Of a DNA stretch of 64,000 bases, positions 22,395 through 35,012 are shown piece after piece. Within the stretch, counting starts at the first letter, position 1, and every line of letters begins with the position of its first letter. The stretch spans positions 1,478,501-1,542,500 of the forward strand of contig JAUDYN010000011.1 of NCBI GenBank assembly GCA_030407005.1, written 5' to 3'. This DNA comes from Desarmillaria ectypa. Its lineage: Eukaryota; Basidiomycota; Agaricomycetes; Agaricales; Physalacriaceae. The position numbers and the translations under genes were made by a program. Below the pieces are notes generated by a model. It saw nothing but the letters and a program-made list of their open reading frames with translations. It ran no database searches and had not been told where the DNA came from.

Positions 22395-24681
22395 TGGGGT
22401 GAGTGGTTCTAAGCCCCACTGTTTTATAGGAAACCCGCCAGTCGCCTGCGGGCGGCTAGAGAATTTGTCCATGGCGCCTGACTATACATGACCTCACTCT
22501 CTATATATTCGATTTAGATGAACACCACAGGTATTTCAAGCAACTGAGACCTGGATTGTTATCCCCAATGTCAGTCTGCCACCAAACTGACGCCAAAGTT
22601 AACAAAGAATTGAGTATACGTGGCATTCAGTTTGCTTCAGGAAGTACCCAGCTAGGCGTGCCAAGTAGAGTCCTAGAGTGATTGCAAGTTCCGCCAATCT
22701 TGATCGTTCATGGCGCCACGGCTGACGCATCTCCACGATAATAGCAAATGAGACATACTGAGAAAAGATCCCATCTCGGCAGCACGAGTGCATTCTGGAG
22801 CTTCATTCATGAGGAGCTGACTAGAAAAGAACAAAAAAAGTTAGCCCACAAGTGCCGATGACTTCCGGGACGAGTCATCGCGGTTTCACTACCCAAGGAG
22901 GTTGCGAATTTCTTTTAAATGATATCGGGTCGAAATTATTTTTAAGGCCTCCTTTGAGTGACCAACTGACTGCTGTGGGAATAACATACTAAATATGGTA
23001 TGTATTCAAAAGTCCTACCTTCTTATGAACGACACAGCCACCGGCAACTCGTCGGTTATCGAGCCGAACGATTTCTCGTCAGCACCACCCAAATCTCACC
23101 TGCTACGACCTCAAAAGGCTCTTAGATGTCCGAAGCATGTAATTTAAAGTGCTACATTACTATGTACTAAACGTGTATGCCATGGGCCACCTACCTCCTT
23201 CACATTGAAGCGGAGTCTTCTAACTTGTGGTGAGTGGTATGGACATGGCACTCCATCGTGACTGATTAATATTGAAAGGTTTTTTCCTTCGCCAGATTTG
23301 TTCCAAGCTTCCGTTTTCATTCTTGATCCTGAGCCGGATGATTCGCCAATGCCGGCAGCTTTTTAAGCGTTCATTCAACGAACGTGATTGACGCCAACTC
23401 TTCTTATGAAGAAGGAATCTTTTATGATCTCATGAGTACCCCAATTCTGCGAGCACTTCACCCAAATCGCCCTGTTTTATGAGGATCATCCAGTCTAGCG
23501 CTCGTTTTTTCTATCTGTGTTTCATATCCGAGGGCGGATCTTGTTGAGCAAACAGGGTTCTCTATATATTTTTGTAACATCTGCTATTCTATGTATGTTA
23601 TTAATATCATACTCTTCACATCTGCGCCGCCCTGCATGACCTTCTGAATCTGATTTACCAATGCCTACTTTCGTTGGCTTTGGAGTGTTTATATATGGAG
23701 AAGTGGTTATGTGGTTTGGCCTGTGATCGTGGCAACGGCCTTTCCACATATACTTCAACCTTCATATCACTTGATATGCCCCCCTCCCTTCGCCTCGCAG
23801 TGTTCTAGTCAATCGAGCCTTTCCTCTTCAAAATCGGATATTTAATTTCGGCACAAATAACGACCGTTGGCCACCCGGGATGCACGTTTGTCTGTGACTG
23901 AGTTTTTGAAAGGGCCCTTGAAAATTAATACCTCGACAGCTATATGAAGGAGGTCAACCTCAGATCGGAACCTCCGCTACTTGCCACGCGTCTTTCCCAC
24001 CAGAATCCAAGACAATCCGTTCACAGTCGTTATCTCCGACGACAGAGGGAAGGGCCACGACTGCCGAGTAATTTCCCAAAGAGATATGCCAGTCAAACGC
24101 CGTTAAAGTTTGGGATGGTTGCCACGGAGAGTTAAACGCACGGTCCTACCTACAAGTGCGTAAAACATCAGAGTCGCCATTATTCAAGTTACCAACCGCA
24201 ATCAATGTGGATTGTTAAGCTTTATAGGCAAATGAGTCAGCTCCTGGTTACTTATCATGAGACCGCCTAGTATTACGAGAAGTGCGGATCACTAGAAATA
24301 TGCATTCGGCGCGATTGGGGCGCCTCGTACGTAGCGTCAATGAAACCATCACCTCGTGAGTCATTTACCAGCGATATCGCTAACTAGTGAAGGGTTTCCT
24401 TTTCGCTTTGAAATTTAATTTCACCGCCTTGTAGCTTATTGCTTGTAGACAATCGGCGTCACTCGCTTTCTCGTCTTTCTGGACGTGCGCTGTTCGTACC
24501 ATTACCCGAGATATATCAATTATTGTGGACTGCTGGGGACTTCCGGAGCCATAAAAGTACATCGCGAGGATAGGCTTTTCGGCATGGCGTGGAGATAATC
24601 AATCCACGAGGTTGAAGTCCAGTCTTCTTGCTTGGGATAAATGCACCCTTGGGGTGAGACTGTGCTCTCTACCTTCTCACA
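22395..24681. other. Divergent intergenic region between MARVEL-like and BTB-A genes
   Basis: About 2.3 kb separating two divergently oriented genes. Open frames are short and lack coding character. It must contain both promoters. I see no transposon ends, tRNA or conserved repeat here. Confidence 0.45.
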
Positions 24682-26163
24682 ATGTCCTCCTCCCATGACG
24701 CAGACACCCAGGCCATCCCAGGACACGCGAAAATGCAATATCTCGGTCATCATATCGCCCTTCCATCATCGCCTACCAATTCTACACCCTCGGCATTTTC
24801 TAGGATGTCAGTTGATTCTAATTCTGTTCCTATTGTAAGTCGGTGGACGAGAAGGGCGGAGCAATGATGATGTGCTTACTGATCGAACACATCATTAGTC
24901 TTCTCAAGTGTTCACACCGGAAGCTCCCGCAATATCTAATTTCACGCCTGATGTAATGGATTGTGAGCAGACCCAAGCATTCGTTCACGGCAACAACATA
25001 GATCCCACATACTACAGCTTTGCGCCACAGGTGAGCGTACCGGTCTTTGCTACCAAAGGTTTGACGTCGAACATTGCATAGTTTCCGCCTTTCCACAGTT
25101 ACGTTCCGGATATAGAGCATTGCGATTCTTCCCAGGGACTTGTTCCTCAGGCTCATAGCCGCAATTCTTTCCCACCGTCTCAAGTGAGTATTTTCCGGTA
25201 TGTCTTGATGTTCATCTAATTCTCTGATCCCGACAGTACCAATATATCAAGGCCGTATCTACCCAATTTAACGCTGATTTTAAGCCCAATGGAATTCTAG
25301 CGGAAACACGACTTATCTCTGCGGATGGGGTTGTGTTCTATGTCCATCATTATCGGCTCATCGGGGCATCGTCCAACGGCTTTAATTCCCTTCTAGATAC
25401 CCACGAGTCTTGGATTCCTCGGATCGTTCCAGAGGATTCTGAACAGCTGAACATTATTCTGCATGCCATATACGGGATCTCCTGCGCCCCATTTCAGCCT
25501 ACCATCGATACGTTGTTGACAGTAGTGTGCCTGCTTCCGAAATACGGCTTGCAGCCCAAGGACTACGTCGCGCCATCATTGCCGCTATTCAATGATATCC
25601 GTTACCATATGCCGGTCTCGCCACTGTTGACGTATGTCATATCTTCAAACTATGACCTGATAGAGCTCGCAGCCATGGCATCGGCACATCTCCTCTCCTT
25701 GGATATCTCCACCATGAGTGATGAGATGGTAGAATTTATTAATCCTGTGTATCTGAAGCGTCTCTTTGACCTCCAGAGGGCTCGCATCGATGCATTGAAG
25801 CGCCAGCTTTCCCTTCCGCCAAAACCTCATCCCGCGACGCCTGAGTGCGATTTTATAGCTCAGAAGTCTTTGACCGGAGCGTGGGTGCGCTCTACAGCGG
25901 GTCTGATTTGGGACGCTCGAGCAGGTCCGCTATGTGTGTTTTTTTTTATGGCTGATCCTGATTCATGGTAGGCATGACGGCTGGTGAAATCGAAGAAACA
26001 TTCCAGAAGCTCGACCAGACCACGTTTTGCAATCTGTGTAAGAGCCGTCTTAGAGAGAGGGTAAAAGCGATGGTCATCGAATGGTCGGAAGTAAAGGTAT
26101 GTTTGCGAATGTGATCGGAGCGTCTCGATAACCATTGAAGCTCAATAATAGCGAACCATTTAG
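24682..26163 (+). CDS. BTB-like domain protein, paralogue A
   Basis: This is a predicted six-exon gene: 24,682-24,834, 24,899-25,030, 25,082-25,183, 25,237-25,924, 25,972-26,096 and 26,152-26,163, giving 403 residues with consistent phases. The N-terminal third is Ser/Pro-rich and variable. The large exon carries a BTB/POZ-like fold reading (LISADGVVFYVHHYRL, then LNIILHAIYG) and a helical C-terminal part. Exon 5 has a CxxC pair (FCNLCKSRLRERV), and the last 12-nt exon encodes RTI and stop. Proteins of this type are expanded in Agaricomycetes; BTB folds mediate protein-protein contacts, often with cullin-3. The specific role is unknown. It is closest to paralogue B (same length) and less close to C. 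Confidence 0.8.
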
Positions 26164-27259
26164 ACGGCATTGGGTACCCTTGGTTTTTTTGGGGTGGTAG
26201 TATTGGGTCCATATTCGATGGTCGACTATCGGCGCTGTATTTTGTTCAGCAGCAGCAGAAGATATATCATAATACCTGTAGATAATTAACTTTGAGAGCC
26301 ACTATGAACCCATCGAGAATTTTCACCACCGTCAACGGCACGCACCGACGGCTAGAGGGAAGAAAATGACGGAGGTCACGGGTCGACTCGCCGACCTTGT
26401 GTGTTGACCACCAACCTCCATATACGTCGATGGCGACTAGTCTTTGGTTTCCATCTCGAATAATCATCGCATCCCTGAAAGGCGACACTGGCATCTAAAG
26501 CCTATATCCGACTTTTGAGCTGGATAGGCTGGACGACTGACCCTCGGCCTCAGCACCAACATACTCTAGAGATCTGGAGGAGGCAGAGGATGATACATGA
26601 TGCAGGCAGATTATTCTTCGGGTACTCGTGAGTAATGCCAGAAGTCTTTCATACAGAACCCTCAAGCTCAGACACGGCACACGCACAGAAAAATCGAGCA
26701 AAAAGGTCACGCGGAATACACGACCGAACCACCTCCAGGTTCTGCGACTACCGATGCCCAGAATTGTCGCATCTGTTCATGCTTATGCTGGCAGCTCAAT
26801 CGACTGCGAAGGGAGAAATTTTGTACGCAGCAGAATAAAATGCCTAGTCTTAGTCTTCGCACAGACTAGTGTTCACTATGGGCCGTAGAGCTTAACGTAT
26901 CCAGAATATCACCGATACATATGACCATCGATCTTGCTTGCGACCATGGAAGAAAATACGGCGAATGCTCGAGCTTCGCTACTAGGATAGGACAGCATGC
27001 CGACATCCCGCTCAAATTCGATTTTTCACAGCATAAATTTAGATTTGGTGCTACTTCAACGACGTAAGTAAATGGATGTTATATGCAATGCCAGGGATCC
27101 ATGCTCACAATTTGTTGCAAAGACCAATTTAGTCCGCTGGCTGTTAGCTGTGTTTGTCATTTTGAGGAGCTTGTATACAGGAAGGCCAGGAGGGGAATGA
27201 AAACAGAAACCACGGGCTTGGTTAGGGCCTCTAAATCCAATAAAGCGTCGCCGAGATGA
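26164..27259. other. Spacer after BTB-A, no gene recognised
   Basis: Only short frames, none with recognisable family features. Sequence composition resembles that of other intergenic stretches here. Confidence 0.4.
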
Positions 27260-27760
27260 TAGATGATCATGTTCTCAAAACGTCGCTGGGCTCCGACGCG
27301 AACTTGAGGGGATGGTCAGTGTACAAATGCGTCATTGCACAGGTGTCAATACTGACCTGATGCATTTCTCTCCCCAGTGATATCATTCTACCCCAAGATT
27401 CGGAAGCGCGTCGTTGAGACGATGGACGATAATACTCTGCTCTGGGACAATCGCTAGGTTCCAACGTAAACATAAGGGGAGGGTCAGTAAACAAATGCCT
27501 TATTGTAAGGTGTCGATGCTGACCTGTTGCATTCGTTCTCTCCAGGAACAAAACGACCGTCGGTTCAAGTCAATACGTCGCCTGATGTCCTGAGATTTCT
27601 GGAGACCCAAAACGAACTTAGAGGGATGGTAAGTATACAAATGCTTTATCGCAAGGTGTCGACACTTACACATCGCATCTTTTTTCCCAGGAAAAAAACT
27701 TCTGACGTTTCAAGTCGATACATTGCATGGCGTCCTGGGGGTCCGGAATTCAAAACGTTC
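27260..27760 (+). repeat. Three tandem intron-bearing repeat units
   Basis: Three related segments each contain a short coding-like piece (readings LRRELEGM, FQRKHKGR, TQNELRGM) followed by a spliceosomal-intron-like sequence. The intron-like parts are 27,315-27,377, 27,485-27,545 and 27,629-27,690: donors GTCAGT, GTCAGT and GTAAGT, a shared ACAAATGC..T core, branch-like CTGAC or CTTAC, and pyrimidine-rich acceptors. Unit spacing is 170 and then 144 bp. This looks like the remains of a gene with internally duplicated exon-intron units. No continuous frame survives, and I do not recognise the protein. Confidence 0.55.
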
Positions 27761-28329
27761 CTCGAATCCAGCTTTCTGCGCTGGCAAGCTCCAAGCTCCA
27801 AGACGCAGCCAAAGTTGTTTATCAGAACCCCTCTTCGTCGCTCGGACGTTCCGAGATGGACGTATCGACACCGATTTCTCCTATCCATGGCCATCTGCAG
27901 CTGTAGCTAAAATTTGAATTGATGAAGTGGCTGCACCCAAATTTCAGCAGTAAACGTTGTTATTGCCACGGACCATCGACCGCCGCCTTTTCGAGGGGGG
28001 TTCACCGAGATTTAGCTAATGGTTAAGGGTGTTTGTCTTCGGTCGTTTTCCAGTGGCAAGTGGTGGGCAGAGTTGGGTTTGAAATAACTCCCAGCGATCT
28101 CCTCCTTTCCGGCATAACCCGGGAGGCGGGATCTCCTGTAACTCTTTTTCCTTGGTCTCCGTTATCCCGATCGTTGATTATGCGCCAGTTCTGAAAACCA
28201 CTGCCAGTTGTGTATCGGTTCACATCACGAGTGCTACTGTATATAAAGCGATATCGAATCGATGACACTTCTCTCTCAACCCCCCTTCTGCCTTGCAAGG
28301 CCTGTCACCTCATCTGACTACAGTACCAT
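27761..28329. other. Spacer, no gene recognised
   Basis: Short frames only. It lies between the tandem repeat and the first AKR relic. Confidence 0.4.
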
Positions 28330-29510
28330 CGTGTCTCGTGCTGACTTGGGCTTCACCTCTGGATTGCAAGTCATCGAAGATTGTCATATACATAGGTCGC
28401 ACGGCGTATGGTTGTTACGGGTGGTTTACAATGAAACCAAGCAAATGCAGCAGGGTAAGTCGCGCAGATTGTTGTATCGCCTCTCTCTCACTTGGTTATC
28501 TCTACCCTTGCTATGCAGCCGCACCACCCGAATCAACACCTTGGAATGTAGGATCTGTAGTTTTCCTCTGCTGAGCTCGTTTTAAAATATTAGGTCCATT
28601 CTAACTGACAGCCACCGCCAACCATACATTCTGTAGATCTATGAAGCGGGACACGACAACGCATTCATGCAGGTTTTCCTCCAGTACTACGAGACCCGCA
28701 AGTTGCAACAGTACTCGTTGATTACAAGGAATTTACAAACCAGCACGAGCTCAGTCAGACAGACAGTCTCTTTCACTCTTTCACCCTTCCACAAGGCTCA
28801 GCATATCTTCCATTCCATCCAAAGGGGCCTGAACTCCGAGTACATACAACTCTGGATTACATCGATGCTCTTCACTGTACCGAGTTCGACATAACAATAT
28901 TCCAAGCGATGAGTTTGTAGAGTCACTACTTCGCTAGACGCACTAATTTAGGATAGTGCATGGCTTACACGATGTCATCAAGTCCGGGCGTGTTCGAGAT
29001 ATCAGAACATCGAGTTGACGTGCCTGAAAGCACACGTGAGTCTGTCTTCCATGGATTACGATATGTAGAGTATAGACAGGAACCTTCATGGATTCTAGAC
29101 TGTGTGCTTTTTGCTTCTGTGCAGAACGACTACAATGTGCTCAACCGTGAGGACGAGAACAGCGTTTTCCATACTAAATGTAAGCATAACTGGTATCGAA
29201 CTCAGTTATAACTTGCAGCGTTCTAGGGTTGCTTCTGTACGTGAGCGGCACTCGTCAGTAGAACCGTGGTTTACTAGTATCTCTCCATCGTCAACCTACC
29301 TCCCCTGATGATGCTAACAGATGCTTGATGATCATGCTTGCTATGTGTCGTTTATCAATGCAAACAGAATGATCGGAGCATGGTACTTAAACCTGATCAT
29401 CGCACGGAGACAGTTCAATCTTTCTTTCGGGCATTATTCTTCTCTGACAGACTCCATTGTTATCGATAGAACAAAAGGAATTCGCGAAAGAGGTGTTTCC
29501 ATAATGCGTT
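28330..29510 (+). pseudogene. Aldo/keto reductase relic, copy 1
   Basis: This decayed copy is colinear with the AKR gene at 49,086-50,794. Recognisable parts are the SGLK region (SGLQV, 28,360), a piece equivalent to the end of exon 1 and the GINTFD exon (28,440-28,545), the YSNGQ region (28,590), the DYIDVLHCHEFD region (SLDYIDALHCTEFD-like reading near 28,850), the GYVRYIGIS region (near 28,990), and the NDYNVLNREDEN segment (29,125-29,165). Stops and frame changes are frequent, and the catalytic lysine exon is not recognisable. It is the most diverged of the four AKR copies, so presumably the oldest relic. Confidence 0.7.
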
Positions 29511-29884
29511 AGCTCGAGAAAGCATATCTTCTAGTGGCTATTTTTGCTAACATGCAGTAATGAGAACAGTCTGTGCTCAACATATCTTCAACTACCCACC
29601 TAATGAATGCAATTGTTACAGACTTCTGTTCAAAATCCTAGCACAATGGATGCCTGCGCTAGGCGCTCTGAATGTAATTCTACTTGCAGAGATACGGGCT
29701 TTGGGAGAACGTTATGTACATGTCCTAGCGTACAGAACCACCGACTGGTTGCTACAGTGATCGTTCTTAGTAGTAATAATACATGCTCAGAAATATAATA
29801 TAATAAACATTCAGTATGCTACCTGGCTCGTTAAGCCTTCGGTCTCGCGTTTCCAACACCTATGCATGCTAATCTCCAATTCAA

Positions 29885-31640
29885 ATGCAGAAGCCAATTC
29901 CTTGCTCTCCTTTTACGAAATCTCCTGTCGAATACAAGTCAGAGTTACCGTTCCCGACCGTCACAACCCCATACGACACCACGACGTTATCATTACGCGA
30001 GAGCCTCACCCCCGGTACACCGAGTGCATTTCGGACTAAACCAGCGCCTGTAATCGCTCTTCATCATACTTCACATTAGTAAAAGGTGCGGCGACTTACC
30101 ATCCCCAATAGCTCCAATCGCTTTACAGTGACCGAAGCTTTCCCTGATCCAATGTGCAGTCCTCCCGATCTCTGACAGAATATTCGCATGCTCAACACCA
30201 GAGGGAACGAATGCAGCGTCGAATAGCATGGACCTCTGCCCTTCAAAGTGATAATACACCATGATGCCCTCTGATTTCCCTCCCTTGGGGAACATGCGGC
30301 CCCGCTTGGGCCCGATGAGGAAAGGCAAAGCACCAAGCTCGCAGATTGCGGCTTGCATGCCTTCCACATCGATCTGGTCAAACCTATCCGCTACCAAGAT
30401 CGCAATACGACGCGAAGCGATTGTGGGTACCTTGGGGTCGGTACGTCTGCGAGCGCTGGGGAGGTCTTCCCTGGATTCTCGCGTGCCGGGGAGTGAGGAG
30501 TGATACCGCCGACGTTCGTCACAACGATCTTGAAGAGATCGAAACCGATGTTGTTGAGAACATGCGCGTAAAGTCTCGTACACAACGGGGTCGTCGCAGT
30601 GGCTGAGCTCGAAGGAGAGGGCAGATACGAGATGGGCTCGTAAGTTGTAGAAGAGTTACGCTTGGTTGAAGTGTTCCTGGAACTTGGCACCTCGAACACG
30701 CTGCTTGATGCCAGAGACTTTTTGAGGGTACCCGTGGTGATTAGATTTGTAAGATGCCAAAGGAGCACGGCGAAAACCCACTCTGTATATCCTCCTTGAG
30801 CAGGAGGTACTGGCTGACCGATGACGTTGCGGTTTGGCCAGTAAATTACTCTTGATGATAGTGCTCTGACGCTTGCCATTGCGATTATGGTTCATGACAG
30901 GGCATACCGGTTTGTTGATGGGGAGCTGAAAAACTAATTAGTCCTTGGCGAAAAGAACACCAATGACAGCAATACCTATTCCCAATTCAAACCCAGCCTG
31001 GAGATTTGAGTATCAAAATAGGAGAAGTTTCTGCCTTGTAGCAACGGATCATTGCTGAAACCAATACCAGGTACGATGTGGTACGAATACTGTCACAAAT
31101 GGGAAAACTCACATTCGGGCTGTAAGCCGACAAAATCCCAAAAATTATTATGCGCCAACTGCCCTTGAGGAACTTCGTTGTGATGCTCAGGCTTCACTGC
31201 ATGTACGAAATCGGGGAACTTGATAACGTCTTGAATGAAGACCGGCATGTCATTCCCGACGATATCCCAATTTCCCCCCTCCGTATACATCTTGATGGCA
31301 AAATCGCGTACATCTCGAACGGTTCCTACAAATACATGTTTGGATTCACTACCAAAATTAAGCAAGAAATGAACGTACCGCGTTCCCCCGAGATCCTTGA
31401 ACCGTACTGAACCGCACAAAAACAGAGGTCTTCCGAGAGGCATCCGTCAAAGCGGGTGCAAAGGTGTATCTTCCTGCACTATCATCGAAGACCCCGAAGT
31501 AATCATGGGCGCCTGCTACGCGTTCATGAATCCGCTCGTGGTCAAACCGGTGGATCTTCTCTCGTGTTATTTGGTCTCCTAACAACGATGGGCCTCCGGT
31601 GATCTTGTCGGAGACTTTCAACCTTGAAAGTTTACCCATA
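29885..31640 (-). pseudogene. Large-subunit catalase pseudogene
   Basis: On the minus strand the order matches a large (clade 2) catalase: the start of the core (GPSLLGDQITREKIHRFDHERI, near 31,600-31,500), [14 protein letters not shown], an intron, then [15 protein letters not shown] and [12 protein letters not shown]. The heme-ligand signature RNFSYFDTQ follows near 31,040, then LPINKPVCPV, HVLNNIGFDLFK and NVGGITP near 30,500, and the C-terminal DJ-1/amidotransferase-like domain (RRIAILVADRF... to 29,885). Two losses stand out. The short VVHARG-type segment carrying the catalytic histidine is missing after HERV, and about 100 or more residues between DFVGLQPE and VPGIGFSND are absent. Frameshifts occur in the linker. 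It cannot encode an active catalase. Confidence 0.85.
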
Positions 31641-33525
31641 AGAAGCGGGGATTTCGCAGAAAGAAAGCTGCAGAACGGACTAAGTATCTGTATCAGAAAA
31701 TTTCACTCCATGATCTGCAGTCAAGCCAACCCCTACAGAAAGTATAATAGTATCAGACTCCAGACATTTGGTCTTGTCAATCGATGTATTTCCTTCGCTG
31801 CGGATGTGATAGAAGTCATCACGGAAGAGTACTGAGTGTTCCAAGGCTTACCTGGCTTTTGTATTATATGTTTCCGGTGTGTTTCACGTCATTCCCGAAA
31901 CAAAGTCATCGAATCGTAAGGAGTGACGAAGTAGTGAGACTGTAATCCACGAATCCATGGAGAAGTTCGACAATGCTAGTTTGGTGACAGTGTGTAAGTC
32001 GTAAATCATCATTCCTCATGAAGCACATAAATTCGCTTTAGATATGTATAATGGTGTTGATGTAGAACGTAGGGAACAATTGCGAGAACGGAGGGAGAGG
32101 CGTTGGGAAGATTTGGATGAAAATTTTGCCGAACACTGCTGGAGATCACATGACCCTGTCGCCAGCCGTGGATTCTCCCAGCAGGGTTTTTGCCAAGTTC
32201 CACAGTCACCGTCATGTCTTTTCTAGGCGAGCTGACGGTGTTCACGATCGTGGAAAACCTCAAACTTAATCCAGCACTGGAATTTAGTCGAAATGGTTGT
32301 CCTGTCGTCCTGTTACACTGCCGATGATGATTGAACTTGTGCGGCTGGACGCGTCGACCATCACGAATCTTGGAGGAGAGACGCGTGACGAACTGACTAT
32401 CAAGGAGTGGTCCGTCGTCATTCTCTCCTTGATGCGTCAACTTTTTCCGCAATCGTCGGCCTTTGTGCTTTTCAGCCAGTGGTGTATTGCTCCTCTGTGA
32501 GCACCTGCACATCAAATGGAGACATTATATATAGTCGTGTGCTTGGCCTTGTAAGTTGTTCTTAATACTGTTGAGACCTCAGTTTATTGACGTATGAAGG
32601 CTTTTCAGGCGCCGTTATACTCAGGCTGAAGCCAGGCCCGTGCAAATGCAGCGGGCGTATTTCTACATCCGCAGTTGGATATATGCAAAGTATGAAGTGA
32701 CCTGCCGCTCGTAAAGGTTCCCATTTACAGATCATCCAATGGCAGGATGGATTTCGACCGGCAGTAAAGGTGAGATCTGTGACGCGACTGACGCGACTTA
32801 GCCTGCGATTATTCGCTGGCGATTGAATTTCTGGTCCTCATTGTAAGCCGTCTAATACACTATTGGAAAGTAATATATGCCGATATCCCCTTAGCGACGC
32901 CATTCTGGCCACCCTGCTCAAGCCGGTTACGTGTTTATGACATTGCCTAAGTGGCTAACATATACGCACCTATCGTCTGTCTGACAGAATTCAACAGAGT
33001 GCACTCCAGCTTTCTGCGATACAAGCAAGACAATTACACATGTGTCACTGGCTATTCTAGTATTATCATGAAACGAAGCTTTTTATCTGCGCTCTGGACG
33101 GTATTCCTTTTGGTCCGTGAGCTTTACCAAGCATGTACTATCGGAAATTTTCAACCGAAAGCTCATTATGTTTTCTCATGTCAATGCAGCACCAGATGTG
33201 CGAATTGGAATAAATTCAAACAAATTGACATCGATTACCTGCAGACATCGACCTGTACGTTCTTTCCTTACTCTGTGTATTGGGACCACACTCTTTCCTA
33301 TCCTCCACCTCGGGGAAGGGTCACTCTTGCCATCGACAATTAATAAAGCCGCAGCCGTCCTTATGCAGAATTTTGAAGCTCAGCGATAGCACGAATTTCG
33401 TGCGGAGATTCTAGGTCTCTGCTTAAGAAAGCTATTCTAACTTGTCGCTTTCACGTATTTCATACGGTGACATAGAGAGGTTGACGAAAGGTCTATCTGC
33501 TCCCTATTTTTCCACTGTATCCTCA
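31641..33525. other. Spacer before BTB-B, no gene recognised
   Basis: About 1.9 kb. A 168-codon minus-strand frame (32,009-32,515) and a 130-codon plus-strand frame (32,951-33,343) are the longest, but neither shows family motifs or a credible exon structure. The region could hold more gene relics too decayed to name. Confidence 0.4.
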
Positions 33526-35012
33526 ATGAAGTCCAGGAATATGCCATCGACATCTGACATGAGTAGGAGTCCCAGCGGACGGGATGGCAGACCATCTAGA
33601 AGTCAAGCCCACTATAGTGTGAGCTCGTATATCGCACACTCGTTTCGAGCAGTGTACTGAAAAGACACTATCCCTATAGTCCTCCGCGATCACGCCATCC
33701 TTGATGCTCAAGGACTACACGGAAACGACGAAGTATGAAGCAACACGTACGACTCTGCAGGCCAGTACTGCGACCTACCATAATTTCTATGCCGATCAAC
33801 CCACGGTAAGTTTCCATTTCAAGCGAACGCCTCTGTCTAAGTGAACTAGATGTCGGGCTGGATACATAACCCTTCATCCGTCCCCAACTTCATTCCCTAT
33901 GTGGACGAATCCAGTCTAGCTAATGTCCTTCTTGTCCCGGCTCCAGTAAGCGCGAATTTACTTCGCCATGACGCTCAGGTCAATGACTTTTTGTTGGAAT
34001 CCTATATCCCGGACCTCGTGAGCGATGTTTGGTGTATTCACATTATTGTTGTACCCAATTTTACTTTGGAATGTCTTGCAGAAGGCATACCAGGAAATTA
34101 ATGCCATATCGACAAGGTTCAACATGGATTTCAAACACAATGGAATGTCCCCAGACACTCGGCTCGTATCCTCGGACCTGGTTCTATTCCTCGTCCATCG
34201 TCACATGCTCATCGATGCAACTACCAATCGATTCGATGCCCTCTTAGACAGTCTCGGGCCCTTTACTACTGTCCCGGAGACGTCTGGTTTTCTCAATATC
34301 ATCCTACACGCCATCTACGGACTTCCATGCTCTCAATTCCAGCCCACTGTCGATACACTGATGACTGCAGTTTGCCTCCTCCCAAAGTACGGCTTAGAGC
34401 CCAAGAAGTACATTCAACCATCATCGCCATTATTCAACGATATTCGTCACCAAATGCCGCTCTCGCCACTGATGACATACGTCGTAGCATCGAACTATGA
34501 ACTTGAAGAGCTTGCCGTCATGACGTCGGCTCATCTTCTCTCGCTGGATATATCCACCATGGGTGATGACATCGTAGAATTCATCAATCCAGTATATCTC
34601 AAGCGCATCTTTGACCTGCAGCAGAGGCGCGTAAACACGCTCAAGCGTCTTTTTGCTGTTCCTCCAAACCCACACCCCGCGATGCCTCACTGCGACTTTA
34701 TAGCTCAGAAGTCTTTGACCAGAGCGTGGGATCTGTATACTGCTCGTCTATTGTGGGATGCTCGAGCAGGTGAGATACACGTTTTTCGTTCTTGATTGTA
34801 TCTGCATGCTTGGTAGATATGACTGTTGGCGCCATTGAACGTACGTACCGGACGCTTGACGACCACGTTGCATGCTTCGATTGCAAGTGTGCTCTTAGAG
34901 AGCATGTCAAAGGTATCGTTATTGAATGGTCAGAGCAACAAGTATGTCACCGCCTTTTATTTTAGAGTTTTCAGCTACACAACTATCTCCCCCGTTATAG
35001 CGAACAATTTAG
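33526..35012 (+). CDS. BTB-like domain protein, paralogue B
   Basis: This is a predicted six-exon gene: 33,526-33,618, 33,680-33,805, 33,850-34,017, 34,082-34,769, 34,817-34,941 and 35,001-35,012. The phases agree and the product is 403 residues, the same as paralogue A. The 688-, 125- and 12-nt exons have exactly the lengths found in A. The large exon has the BTB-like reading (LVLFLVHRHML, LNIILHAIYGLP) and ends in DARAG, split by an intron. Exon 5 has the cysteine pair CFDCKC, and the last exon is RTI and stop. The N-terminal exons differ strongly from A, so divergence is concentrated there. Substrate or partner unknown. Confidence 0.8.

Noticed and set aside
32009..32515. 168-codon minus-strand frame as a gene
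   Set aside because: No recognisable domain, no exon partners, and composition like the surrounding spacer.
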